Below are positions 8,323 through 16,125 of a DNA stretch of 43,967 nt, piece by piece. Both the position numbers and the translations under genes were made by a program. The notes below the pieces were generated by a model. The model was not told the origin of the DNA. It saw only the letters and a list, made by a program, of their open reading frames with translations, and ran no database searches. Source of the DNA: Clostridiales bacterium (GTDB lineage Bacteria; Bacillota; Clostridia; Caldicoprobacterales; DTU083); the NCBI GenBank assembly GCA_012838915.1, contig DUOI01000048.1, positions 1-43,967 on the forward strand, written 5' to 3'. Position 1 is the stretch's first letter; each line of letters starts with the position of its first letter.

Positions 8323-10179
8323 TTATCCCAGATAATTCTTTATTTCCTGTGCGATCTTTAGGTTCATTCCTTTTACCGCAGCAAGCTGTTCAATACTTGC
8401 TCTTTTAATAATATCAACCGAACCAAAAGCCTGCATCAGCTGCTTCATCCTTTTGGGACCTATTCCAGGTATATCCAACAGCACGGAATGGACATTGCTT
8501 TTGCTTCGCAGGCTGCGATGATAGGTGACAGCAAACCGATGAGCCTCATCCCGTATTCTTTTTAGCAGATGCAAGGCATATGAGTTTCCGGGTAGAACAA
8601 TGGGGTCTCCGTATTCCCTTGGATATATCTCATCATATTTTTCCGCCAGTCCTATGGCTGGAATATAATCTATACCCAGCTTTTTCATTGATGACAGAGC
8701 CGCTCCCAGTTGACCCTTCCCTCCGTCTATTACAATTAAATCCGGGAAGCGGGAAAATTTACCCAGGGAATAATCTTTACCTTCCACATCCAATTTTCTT
8801 CTTTCATCCAGCCCTCTCCTGAATCTTCTTTCCACTACCTCAGCTATGCTGGCAAAATCATTGGAGCCTTCCACGGTTTTAATCTTAAATCTGCGATACT
8901 CCTTCTTAACGGGCTTTCCGTCTTCAAACACCACCATGGATCCTACTGACTTGGCACCCTGTGTATTGGAGATATCATAGGCTTCCATGCGTACCGGCGT
9001 TTTGATTAAGTTCAGTACTTTCTGTAATTCCAAAATAGCCCCATGGGTGCGGGCATACTCCCTTTCAGCTTTTCTATTATATGTCTGCAAATATTCTTCT
9101 GCATTTCGTAAAGCCAATTTAACCAATTTATGCTTTTCCCCCCTTTTGGGGATTCTAATGTAAACCCTGCTGCCTTTTCGTTCCGTTAACCACTTTTCAA
9201 TTATTTCACGATCATCAATATCTTCCTGTATCAATATTTCCGTGGGAATAAAGGCAGAATCCCCATAAAACTGTTTAATATAGGAATTGATAACCTCCTT
9301 ATCGTCTGTATCTGCAGTATCCTCCAGTACATGATGCTCGGCAGATATTAATTTTCCGCTGCGAATAAAGAATATTTGTACCGCTGTCTTATCGGATTCC
9401 TGATAAAATGCCAAAATATCCTGATCAGCCATTGAAGTGGACATGATTTTCTGGTTCTCCAGAACTTTTTCCACTGCCCGGATTTTATCTCGAAGGGAGG
9501 CTGCCTTTTCATATTGCAGCTTATCCGCTGCTTCTCCCATTTGCTTGCGTAGCTCTTCCAGAAAATCCTCCTGTCTGCCCTCTAAGAAACGACAGACTTC
9601 CTTGATCATTTCCTGGTAATCTTGTTTGCTTACATTTCCAAGACAAGGTCCCCAGCACTGGCCGATATAATAATTAAGACAGGGTCTGCCTGATTCCTGA
9701 CCTTCATTTATTATCCGATTGCATGTGCGGATAGGAAAAATGTTTTTTATCACTTTTATGGTATCCCGGACTGCCTTGGCACTGGTATAGGGTCCAAAAT
9801 ATCGATGCTTATCCTTTTTTATTCTTCTGGTAAGCAGAATGCGGGGGTATTCCTCTCCAGTGGTAATTTGAATAAAGGGATAGTGTTTGTCATCCTTGAG
9901 CAAAATATTGTATTTCGGACGATGCTTCTTTATCAGGTTGGACTCAAGAATCAGCGCTTCCACTTCATTGTCGGTCAGGATGTATTCAAAGTCCTTCACA
10001 TTGGATACCATTGCTCCGACTTTCCCTGTATGACCGGTTGACCGAAAATATTGTCTTAGTCTATTTTTAAGGGATACCGCTTTTCCAATATATATGATTC
10101 TTCTATTATCATCTTTCATTATGTATACACCGGGTTGTTCCGGTAAATTGTTTAATTTTGTTTCCAGACTGGTGTTCAT
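8323..10179 (-). CDS. uvrC: Excinuclease ABC subunit C
   Basis: 618 residues, full length for UvrC, the nuclease that makes both incisions in nucleotide excision repair. Domains in order: GIY-YIG nuclease (PGVYIMKDD and YIGKA, residues about 13-90), a cysteine-containing linker (CNRIINEGQESGRPCLNY and GQCWGPC), a UVR motif for UvrB binding (about 200-235), the RNase H-like C-terminal nuclease (EAYDISNTQGAKSVGSM; DLIVIDGGKGQL) and a tandem helix-hairpin-helix (IPGIGPKRMKQLMQAFGS). ATG start with GAGAGGTG. It has its own promoter at 10231-10259 and is separated from the PBP gene by a terminator, so it is probably monocistronic. Confidence 0.98.
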   Translation of the reverse strand: MNTSLETKLNNLPEQPGVYIMKDDNRRIIYIGKAVSLKNRLRQYFRSTGHTGKVGAMVSNVKDFEYILTDNEVEALILESNLIKKHRPKYNILLKDDKHYPFIQITTGEEYPRILLTRRIKKDKHRYFGPYTSAKAVRDTIKVIKNIFPIRTCNRIINEGQESGRPCLNYYIGQCWGPCLGNVSKQDYQEMIKEVCRFLEGRQEDFLEELRKQMGEAADKLQYEKAASLRDKIRAVEKVLENQKIMSTSMADQDILAFYQESDKTAVQIFFIRSGKLISAEHHVLEDTADTDDKEVINSYIKQFYGDSAFIPTEILIQEDIDDREIIEKWLTERKGSRVYIRIPKRGEKHKLVKLALRNAEEYLQTYNRKAEREYARTHGAILELQKVLNLIKTPVRMEAYDISNTQGAKSVGSMVVFEDGKPVKKEYRRFKIKTVEGSNDFASIAEVVERRFRRGLDERRKLDVEGKDYSLGKFSRFPDLIVIDGGKGQLGAALSSMKKLGIDYIPAIGLAEKYDEIYPREYGDPIVLPGNSYALHLLKRIRDEAHRFAVTYHRSLRSKSNVHSVLLDIPGIGPKRMKQLMQAFGSVDIIKRASIEQLAAVKGMNLKIAQEIKNYLG

Positions 10180-10230
10180 TAAACTACACCTCTCCCGTTT
10201 ATCTTTAAAACCTATGCGGCTTACTAATTA

Positions 10231-10259
10231 ATTGTATAGAAAGTTGATGAATTTCGCAA
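10231..10259 (-). promoter_or_regulatory. Likely uvrC promoter
   Basis: Minus strand TTGCGA (10254-10259), exactly 17 bp, then TACAAT (10231-10236), 51 bp before the uvrC start codon and directly after the terminator of the PBP gene. Confidence 0.65.
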
Positions 10260-10268
10260 TCATTATAC

Positions 10269-10292
10269 AAAAGAGAAGCGTTAAAGCTTCTC
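10269..10292 (-). terminator. Intrinsic terminator after the PBP gene
   Basis: Minus strand GAGAAGC, a 6-base loop, GCTTCTC (10273-10279 with 10286-10292), followed by TTTTGT. It lies 13 bp beyond the PBP stop codon and ends the ftsW-PBP transcript. Confidence 0.75.
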
Positions 10293-10304
10293 CTTTATTC
10301 CTTA

Positions 10305-11711
10305 TTAGTATCCTGATTTTACAGCTTCCCTTAAAATTTTTCCTGCCAGGGGAGCAGCCTTGTTTCCACCCGTCCCCGCATTTTCCAGTATTACTGCAAT
10401 AGCCAGGGTGGGTTCTTCAGCAGGTGCAAAGCCTATGAACCATGCATGAGGGTTATCCTCCGGACCCACCTCGGCCGTTCCGGTTTTTCCGGCTATCAGC
10501 AGGCCGGTGGTGCGCGCTTTTTTACCGGTACCGTTTTCCACCACATCTATCATCATATTGGTTAAAGCTTGCGCCGTTTCAGTTGATATGGGTGAAGCAA
10601 GTTCGTTACTGTTTTGCAGACGAATTCTTCCGGACCGGGACTCAATCCCGTAAATCAACCTGGGTTCCGTCATGATTCCTCCGTTTGCAATGGTAGATGC
10701 AATCATAGCCATATGGAGTGGACTGACAAGTATTTTGCCCTGACCTACACCAGACCAGGCCAATTCCTCTGCATCGGTTTGGCGGCTGACAGGCAGCCGG
10801 CTTTTTGTTGTCTTGATATCCGAAAAAACAAAATCCTTATTAAAACCAAATGCTTCAGCTGTTCTTTTCAATTCTTTCCAACCCATTTCCTGAGATAATT
10901 TTGCAAAATAAGCATTACAGGAGACTTCCATGGCACGGGAAAGATTCACTTCACCGTGAGCCTCCCCGCCGCTGCAGGTAATCACAACCCCGTCAAATTC
11001 CGTAACCCCCCTACATTCCACAGTATATTCCTGAATTTCATCCATGGATTCCAGGGCTGCCGCAGCGGTAACCACCTTCATTATGGAGCCGGGGGAATAC
11101 TGTCCGTGGGAAGCCTTATTCAGCAGGCTTTCTTCCGCCGGCTCTTCATAAGTTGAAGAAAGGTTAAAAGAAGGCTGGCTGACCATGGCAAGGATTTCTC
11201 CGGTTTGCGGCCGCATTAATACTACACTGCCCTTTTGTTTACCCATGGCTTCAACTATAAATTTTTGAAGTTGGATGTCTATGGTTAAAATTACATTGTT
11301 CCCCTGCTCCTGATCCAGAAAGGCCTTTTGATAGATACGTTCGAACAGATTGTTGTCATACCCCAATAGATATCGGATATAAAGAACTTCGGCACCGATA
11401 CCGTATTGCCCGGAGCCGATTACATGAGCAGCATATTTACTGTCCTTGTGATAATCCCTATAATACGTAACCGTATTGCCGTTTTTAGCGGTGGATTTGG
11501 TATCTACCAGTACCTTTTGATTCCGGTCCATGATGCTGCCAGGTATAATTTTGGGGTTCACCATATCCACCCTTACCCTGGCATTGCTGGGGTCGGAAAA
11601 CCACCTGTCGCTGTATAGAAATAAATTATAGTAGAAGTATACTGTCAGCAATAGAAAGAGTCCCAGCAGAATGAATAGAGCACCTCGCATATTGCGTTTC
11701 AAATGCTTCAT
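10305..11711 (-). CDS. Class B penicillin-binding transpeptidase (PBP2/FtsI type)
   Basis: 468 residues. One N-terminal membrane anchor (about 9-31), a short pedestal region (GSIMDRNQKVL, residues 58-68), then the transpeptidase domain with the three active-site motifs SIMK (209-212, nucleophile Ser209), SCN (264-266) and KTGT (409-412). It cross-links peptidoglycan outside the membrane. At 468 residues it is shorter than typical PBP2b/SpoVD proteins and lacks C-terminal PASTA domains. It lies 16-17 bp after an FtsW/RodA-type gene, the usual clostridial pair of glycan polymerase and partner transpeptidase. Whether the pair serves elongation, septation or spore wall cannot be decided from sequence. 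Confidence 0.93.
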   Translation of the reverse strand: MKHLKRNMRGALFILLGLFLLLTVYFYYNLFLYSDRWFSDPSNARVRVDMVNPKIIPGSIMDRNQKVLVDTKSTAKNGNTVTYYRDYHKDSKYAAHVIGSGQYGIGAEVLYIRYLLGYDNNLFERIYQKAFLDQEQGNNVILTIDIQLQKFIVEAMGKQKGSVVLMRPQTGEILAMVSQPSFNLSSTYEEPAEESLLNKASHGQYSPGSIMKVVTAAAALESMDEIQEYTVECRGVTEFDGVVITCSGGEAHGEVNLSRAMEVSCNAYFAKLSQEMGWKELKRTAEAFGFNKDFVFSDIKTTKSRLPVSRQTDAEELAWSGVGQGKILVSPLHMAMIASTIANGGIMTEPRLIYGIESRSGRIRLQNSNELASPISTETAQALTNMMIDVVENGTGKKARTTGLLIAGKTGTAEVGPEDNPHAWFIGFAPAEEPTLAIAVILENAGTGGNKAAPLAGKILREAVKSGY

Positions 11712-11727
11712 CTTTCCCTATCACCTC

Positions 11728-13140
11728 TTATGACTCGTTTTCTTTTGCTTCTTCATCCATATCGTCCTCATTGTACTCATCATGGTTACTTTCATGTCCT
11801 TCCATTTCCCTGGCAAATCGATAATTCCTTATACATACACTTTGAATCAAACCCAGTAATGCAAAGCTGGCCACCATAGAACTGCCTCCGTAGCTGATAA
11901 AAGGCAGCGTGACTCCTGTAAGGGGAATCATCTTTACCACCCCACCGATAATAATAAAGGCTTGGACAGCCAGCGAAACAGAACTTCCACATGCCAGCAG
12001 CATATCGTTTGAAAATTGTGCCAGGGTAGCTTTATGCATGCTTCGTATCAGAATTAGTGCAAAAAAACCAATAACCATGCCTCCTACCAAAATACCGAAT
12101 TCTTCACATATTGCTGCAAAGATAAAATCTGTACGAGAAGCCGGGATGATATTAGGACTTCCCAGGCCCAGGCCAAGTCCAACCAAACCACCACTCCCCA
12201 TGGCTATCAGCGATTGTGCCACCTGCCAGCCTTTCCCTCCTATGTCTGCCCAGGGATTCTTCCAAGCTTCTACCCTGACCCTTACATGAGAGAAGATTTT
12301 ATAACCGATTATTGAAGCCAATGCACCTGCACCTGCAGCAGCCATGGTAATCAGCCAATCGTTTGTACTGATTTGATAAACAAATAAAAAAACGATAAAA
12401 TAATGCAATGCACTTCCTAAATCCTTTTGTAAAACAATCCCAAGAATGCAGGCTGCTACAAACAAAAAAAGCGGAATCTTTTCCCGGAAGGTTTTTTCCT
12501 CACTTAATGTATTCGCCAGCGCCAAAATAAAAATCACCTTTACCAATTCCATAGGCTGAACTAAAATCGAGCCAACGGGAAGTCTGCTGGTAGCCCCTCC
12601 CGACTCCTCGCCGAAGAAAGCAACTAAAAACAAGGTAACAGCTCCTAATGCCATTAAAGGATAAATCATCTTCCCCAGGCTTTTAAACCGAGGCATAATT
12701 AACATTACGACAAACAGTATTACACTGCCTGCAGTAAACCATTCCACCTGTCGTAATGCCAATTCAGGAGTAAGCCGCTGCAGCATGACAAAGCCCAGTA
12801 TAGCAAGGGTATTCACCATTAACAGCAATATTTCATCCATTCCAGGAAACAGGTAATATAGCAGATAAAACTGAAATAAAACTATCGCTGACACCAGTAG
12901 CCCCATAAGCACAGTATCAATGTTAAAATTTTGTGAATCCTGCATGGCAAGCAGCCCAAAGGAAGTCAGCGTAAACAGAACCAATACAAAGGGAATATTA
13001 CCAGTGGAACGATTTACAGGCTTCTCTGAAAATAAATCCTGCAGTGTTCTGGCTGCACTTTTGGCAAAAACATATATAATCAATAGAACAAACCAATAGC
13101 GCAAAGTTAAAGCTAATATTTCATATTGTTTATCATTCAC
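11728..13140 (-). CDS. FtsW/RodA/SpoVE family peptidoglycan polymerase
   Basis: About 470 residues with ten hydrophobic segments and a long acidic C-terminal tail (rich in Glu and Asp). SEDS-family motifs are visible: LQKDLGSALHYF, GKGWQVAQSLIAMGSGG, IFAAICEEFGILVG and the late GVTLPFISYGGSSM. SEDS proteins polymerise lipid II into glycan strands with a partner class B PBP, which is the next gene. The frame can start at TTG 13143, but GAGG is better spaced (7 bases) for the GTG at 13138-13140, which I prefer. The preceding 360 bp holds two adjacent palindromes right before the start (13159-13187). Confidence 0.94.
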   Translation of the reverse strand: MNDKQYEILALTLRYWFVLLIIYVFAKSAARTLQDLFSEKPVNRSTGNIPFVLVLFTLTSFGLLAMQDSQNFNIDTVLMGLLVSAIVLFQFYLLYYLFPGMDEILLLMVNTLAILGFVMLQRLTPELALRQVEWFTAGSVILFVVMLIMPRFKSLGKMIYPLMALGAVTLFLVAFFGEESGGATSRLPVGSILVQPMELVKVIFILALANTLSEEKTFREKIPLFLFVAACILGIVLQKDLGSALHYFIVFLFVYQISTNDWLITMAAAGAGALASIIGYKIFSHVRVRVEAWKNPWADIGGKGWQVAQSLIAMGSGGLVGLGLGLGSPNIIPASRTDFIFAAICEEFGILVGGMVIGFFALILIRSMHKATLAQFSNDMLLACGSSVSLAVQAFIIIGGVVKMIPLTGVTLPFISYGGSSMVASFALLGLIQSVCIRNYRFAREMEGHESNHDEYNEDDMDEEAKENES

Positions 13141-13143
13141 CAA

Positions 13144-13504
13144 ATTACCTCACTCATTCGGAAGAATTCCGTCATCATTAATGATGATATATTCTTCTAT
13201 TCATGGCCACCTAAAAAAGTATATTCGATACCGTGCTGCAAATCCCTTCTCTTCAATATTGAGGAAGCTTTACAATTTATTATTGGTTTATAACTCATTT
13301 CCTAATCTTTGTGTACAAATAATTTATAAGGCATACAAGTTTAAAAGTTCACAGATTTACGAGGGATAATCGAGAATATTTTTGAAAAATATTTATATGA
13401 TGTTAAAGAGGGTAATTTTTGCAACCTAGGGATGTGTAAGTCCTAAAATACTGAAAATATTTACAAGCGGTAAAAAGTAGTTGAATTCAGGCATACCAAA
13501 AACA
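13144..13504. other. Intergenic region with three inverted repeats upstream of ftsW-like gene
   Basis: About 360 bp without a gene. It holds an interrupted palindrome CGGAA-N3-TTCCG (13159-13171), immediately followed by a perfect 16-bp palindrome TCATCATTAATGATGA (13172-13187), and further out a perfect AT-rich inverted repeat AATATTTTT-G-AAAAATATT (13375-13393). No convincing sigma-A promoter was found, though several TATA-like hexamers occur on the minus strand. Confidence 0.6.
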
Positions 13505-13538
13505 GTCAAACCCGCAAGTCTGCACGACAAGCGGGTTT
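13505..13538 (-). terminator. Terminator after tRNA-Arg
   Basis: Minus strand AAACCCGC, a 15-base loop, GCGGGTTT (13531-13538 with 13508-13515), a perfect 8-bp stem beginning one base after the tRNA CCA end, followed by GACTGTTTTT. Confidence 0.7.
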
Positions 13539-13614
13539 TGGTGCGTCTGGCAGGAGTCGAACCTGTGACCTTTCGAGTCGGAGTCGAACGCTCTATCCAC
13601 TGAGCTACAGACGC
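13539..13614 (-). tRNA. tRNA-Arg (anticodon CCG)
   Basis: Read on the minus strand the 76 bases fold as a full cloverleaf. The acceptor stem is GCGTCTG pairing with CAGACGC, then discriminator A and an encoded CCA (13539-13541). The D arm is GCTC-AGTGGATA-GAGC. The anticodon arm is TTCGA-CTCCGAC-TCGAA, with CCG at positions 34-36, reading CGG arginine codons. The T arm ACAGG-TTCGACT-CCTG(C) carries the TTCGA consensus. It has its own promoter (13626-13654) and terminator. Confidence 0.96.
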
Positions 13615-13625
13615 CTAACATAAAA

Positions 13626-13654
13626 AGTATAGCACAGATTCAAAAAGCCAACAA
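13626..13654 (-). promoter_or_regulatory. tRNA-Arg promoter
   Basis: Minus strand TTGTTG (13649-13654), 17 bp, TATACT (13626-13631), with TG one base ahead of the -10 (TGCTATACT, an extended -10). It ends 11 bp before the tRNA's first base. A short imperfect hairpin (13654-13682, AGGGT/ACCCT) just upstream may weakly terminate cdaR transcripts. Confidence 0.7.
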
Positions 13655-13697
13655 GGGTAATCTGGGATTATAGTCTGACCCTGAAGGAAGGGACGAT

Positions 13698-14972
13698 TTA
13701 TTCCTGTTGCTCTTCTGTAATTGGGGATTCATCTATAAACCGAACATTTACCGTTACAGTGTCATTGGATACATGTAAGATCTGCGATCTGTCCGGCACC
13801 TTGAAGATTAGAGGCAATTGATATTGTCCTGGCTCCAGCGCCCCTCCCTGTGGGCTGAGCCGCGACAAGTCCACTGCAGGAGCTAGGTCTTGTGCAGTAA
13901 TGCCATTGATTACTGTAAATGGGCCTGCAATTTGAATTGTTATTGCAGAAGTATCCACTGTCGCTTCATATCCCTCCGGAACATTCTGTAGCTCAATTTG
14001 TTCTACCACTAGATTGGTGTTAATAGTAGTTTCACTGATATTTACCACTACATTAACGCTGGCAGGCTGCCCCGGCTCCAGGAAAATCCCGTTTTCCAAT
14101 AGAATATTTACCTTTGCCCGTACATCATCAACCGCCCCTTGTATGTTAATAGGCTCTGTTGACAGGGACGAAATTTTTTCGATGACGCTGGCATACCCAT
14201 TGACTGCAATCTGCTCAATATCCATCGAGATGCTGTCCACTACAAAACCATTGGCAGGCTCTCCTATTACATTAGCTTTCACTGCCATGGTTTTAACAGG
14301 ATATATGGGTATGGTTACTAAAGCAGAGCTTTGCCGCATATTCAAATATTTTGATTCTACAGTTCGTCCTTCTGCGTCCACCAGCTTTATAAGAAGGGAT
14401 TGGTCAATAGTACTTACAGCTTTGTCCAGGTTTAGCTGTACTACACCTTGCACCACGCTCTCTACCAGAGACTGGGCTCCATAAACGGTTATGGTACTTG
14501 GTTCTACGGTAGGCTCATGTACGTGATAACCCTGCTCACTCTGACCGGTCAATTCCACGACAACCGGAATCAGTTTGCTGGTAACTTTGTCAATTGTTAC
14601 AGAAATCTCGGGTATCTTGTCCAGCTTTACTTCCCGGGGAAGAAGCCCCTCTATATCCAATGCCACCTGTTGAGTGCCAGTCCAGTCTATATCGCCCAAA
14701 TCCAAGACTGCTTTTAGATTTGAGATATTGACTTTCCTAATATCATTAGCAAGGCCTCTTATTCGGACAGTAATGCTGCTGGCAGGATCCTCAGCCAAGG
14801 TTAAATTTCTTTCATTTAATATTTCCTCATTGATGATTTCTACAGGAATGTCATTTATAGATTTTGTTGTTTCCGGATTCAATTCGCTGACAGCATACAA
14901 CCAGAGAATAATAGCTACAATAACTGATATGATTTTCAAAGACAGGTTGTTTTTTAAGAGCCTACTGTTCAT
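13698..14972 (-). CDS. cdaR: CdaR, regulator of the diadenylate cyclase (YbbR domains)
   Basis: 424 residues. One N-terminal membrane anchor (about 10-29, LSLKIISVIVAIILWLYAVS) is followed by about four YbbR domains on the outer face of the membrane; repeats of the VTVRIRG/VTVYGAQS type recur at roughly 90-residue intervals, e.g. SSITVRIRGLANDIRK, TITVYGAQSLVESV, QIAVNGYASVIEKI and ITIQIAGPFTVING. CdaR binds and modulates CdaA. Its ATG overlaps the end of cdaA by 11 bp, with GGAGG inside cdaA, so the two are translationally linked. The usual third gene, glmM, is not next; a tRNA gene is. Confidence 0.93.
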   Translation of the reverse strand: MNSRLLKNNLSLKIISVIVAIILWLYAVSELNPETTKSINDIPVEIINEEILNERNLTLAEDPASSITVRIRGLANDIRKVNISNLKAVLDLGDIDWTGTQQVALDIEGLLPREVKLDKIPEISVTIDKVTSKLIPVVVELTGQSEQGYHVHEPTVEPSTITVYGAQSLVESVVQGVVQLNLDKAVSTIDQSLLIKLVDAEGRTVESKYLNMRQSSALVTIPIYPVKTMAVKANVIGEPANGFVVDSISMDIEQIAVNGYASVIEKISSLSTEPINIQGAVDDVRAKVNILLENGIFLEPGQPASVNVVVNISETTINTNLVVEQIELQNVPEGYEATVDTSAITIQIAGPFTVINGITAQDLAPAVDLSRLSPQGGALEPGQYQLPLIFKVPDRSQILHVSNDTVTVNVRFIDESPITEEQQE

Positions 14973-15813
14973 TCCTCGACCTCCATTTTTTCGGAATGAA
15001 GGAACGGGGTTCCTTTTCCCTGATGTAAACCTTCTTCAGCATTTCCTTTAAGGTTTTGGAATCCAGATAACGGGTCAACTTACCGTTAACAGCTATGGAA
15101 ATGACACCGGTTTCCTCAGAAACCACGATAGCCAGTGCATCGGATATCTCGGAAATTCCAAGAGCAGCACGGTGACGGGTTCCAAGCTGCTTGCTGATAT
15201 TATTGTTTTCTGTAAGCGGCAGGAAACACCCTGCTGCTGCTATACGATCACCGCGAATAATGACGGCACCGTCATGAAGGGGAGTGTTTACTACAAAAAT
15301 ATTTTCCAGCAGAGAACTTGATAACTCTGCGTCTATTCTTACTCCGGTTTCAATTACTTCGTTTATCCCGGTTTTGCGCTCAATTACAATAAGAGCCCCG
15401 ATTTTCAATCTGGCCATATTTTGAACCGAACGAACAACCTCATTAATCAGAAGGGAAGGATCTTTCTCATCTCTCAGAAAAAGCCTGTCAAAAAGCTGAC
15501 CTCGGCCGATTTGTTCCAAAGCCCTGCGAAGTTCCGGCTGAAACACGATGAGTAGGGCAATTACGCCTACTGTAGCTGTATTCTTTAATATCCAGTAAAT
15601 GGTGTTGAACTGGAGAAGCTCGCTTAGCTTTGTAGCAAACAGCAGTATGGCCAGCCCCTTTAATACTTGTTCAGCCCGTGTTTCCCGAATAAGAAGCAAG
15701 AGCTTATAGAGCACAAAGGCAACAATGGAAATGTCGATAACATGTTGGATGACCCAGGGAAACTGGATATAAGGATCGATATAGGAGATTAATCTGGAAA
15801 GTCCATCCCACAT
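14962..15813 (-). CDS. cdaA: Membrane-bound diadenylate cyclase CdaA
   Basis: 283 residues. Three N-terminal membrane helices (about 23-41, 52-66, 76-92) precede the DAC domain, whose catalytic motifs DGA (181-183) and RHRAA (213-217) are intact. It makes cyclic di-AMP from two ATP; the messenger controls potassium and osmolyte uptake and is essential in many Firmicutes. ATG start preceded by GAGGGG. It forms an operon with cdaR. A TATAAT hexamer lies 36 bp before the start, and a candidate structured RNA with its own extended -10 lies further upstream, so control of this gene may involve a long leader. Confidence 0.97.
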   Translation of the reverse strand: MWDGLSRLISYIDPYIQFPWVIQHVIDISIVAFVLYKLLLLIRETRAEQVLKGLAILLFATKLSELLQFNTIYWILKNTATVGVIALLIVFQPELRRALEQIGRGQLFDRLFLRDEKDPSLLINEVVRSVQNMARLKIGALIVIERKTGINEVIETGVRIDAELSSSLLENIFVVNTPLHDGAVIIRGDRIAAAGCFLPLTENNNISKQLGTRHRAALGISEISDALAIVVSEETGVISIAVNGKLTRYLDSKTLKEMLKKVYIREKEPRSFIPKKWRSRNEQ

Positions 15814-15848
15814 GCTAACACGCCCCTCTTTGGTTGTTAAACATATAT

Positions 15849-15854
15849 ATTATA
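15849..15854 (-). promoter_or_regulatory. Possible -10 element close to cdaA
   Basis: Minus strand TATAAT lies 35-41 bp before the cdaA start codon. The region 17-18 bp further upstream is T-rich (TTTTTT) and a poor -35, so this is a moderate candidate only. Confidence 0.4.
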
Positions 15855-15923
15855 TAACAAATACTGTTATGAAAAAAGGCTTTCATCTACATATTTCCAA
15901 ATCATTGGTCATTATTCGGCTTT

Positions 15924-16071
15924 AAAAGATGGTTCTTCACTCAAATCCGATTTTTGGAAAAATTCCACCCTGGCTGAAGAATATCGGCTTTTTCAATTCT
16001 ATTTACAGCTGTTTACCGGACAAGATAATTCCATCCGGATTTGGAAACGTAGGCCTGTCCTCCCATCCTTT
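15924..16071 (-). ncRNA. Candidate structured RNA upstream of cdaA
   Basis: The 312-bp gap between cwlD and cdaA holds no convincing gene. On the minus strand an extended -10 (16078-16086) predicts transcription starting at about 16071, exactly where AAAGGATGG (16063-16071) begins; this pairs over 9 bp, with one G-T pair, with CCATCTTTT (15924-15932). Inside, GGACAGG can pair with CTTGTCC to close a hairpin that contains a second TTCC/GGAA stem, and CCGAT can pair with ATCGG. I do not recognise a known riboswitch; the ydaO c-di-AMP aptamer motifs are absent. It could be a free small RNA (6S-like in outline) or a cdaA leader. The fold is by eye. Confidence 0.4.
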
Positions 16072-16077
16072 ATCACA

Positions 16078-16086
16078 ATTATACCA
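16078..16086 (-). promoter_or_regulatory. Extended -10 promoter of the candidate RNA
   Basis: Minus strand TGGTATAAT is a perfect extended -10 (TGnTATAAT). A start 7 bases downstream falls on the first base of the closing stem of the candidate RNA. No good -35 is seen, which extended -10 promoters can lack. It lies about 40 bp after the cwlD stop codon. Confidence 0.55.
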
Positions 16087-16125
16087 TATTCATACCCATT
16101 ATAATCTCCTATTGTATAAATTATT

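Noticed and set aside
11909-12289. Plus-strand frame over the FtsW-like gene, and similar ones at 14014-14484 and 22930-23310
   Set aside because: All are antisense to well-supported genes, have no ribosome binding site and no recognisable domain.
15814-16086. ydaO c-di-AMP riboswitch before cdaA
   Set aside because: The location is tempting, but the conserved ydaO blocks are not found on the minus strand.
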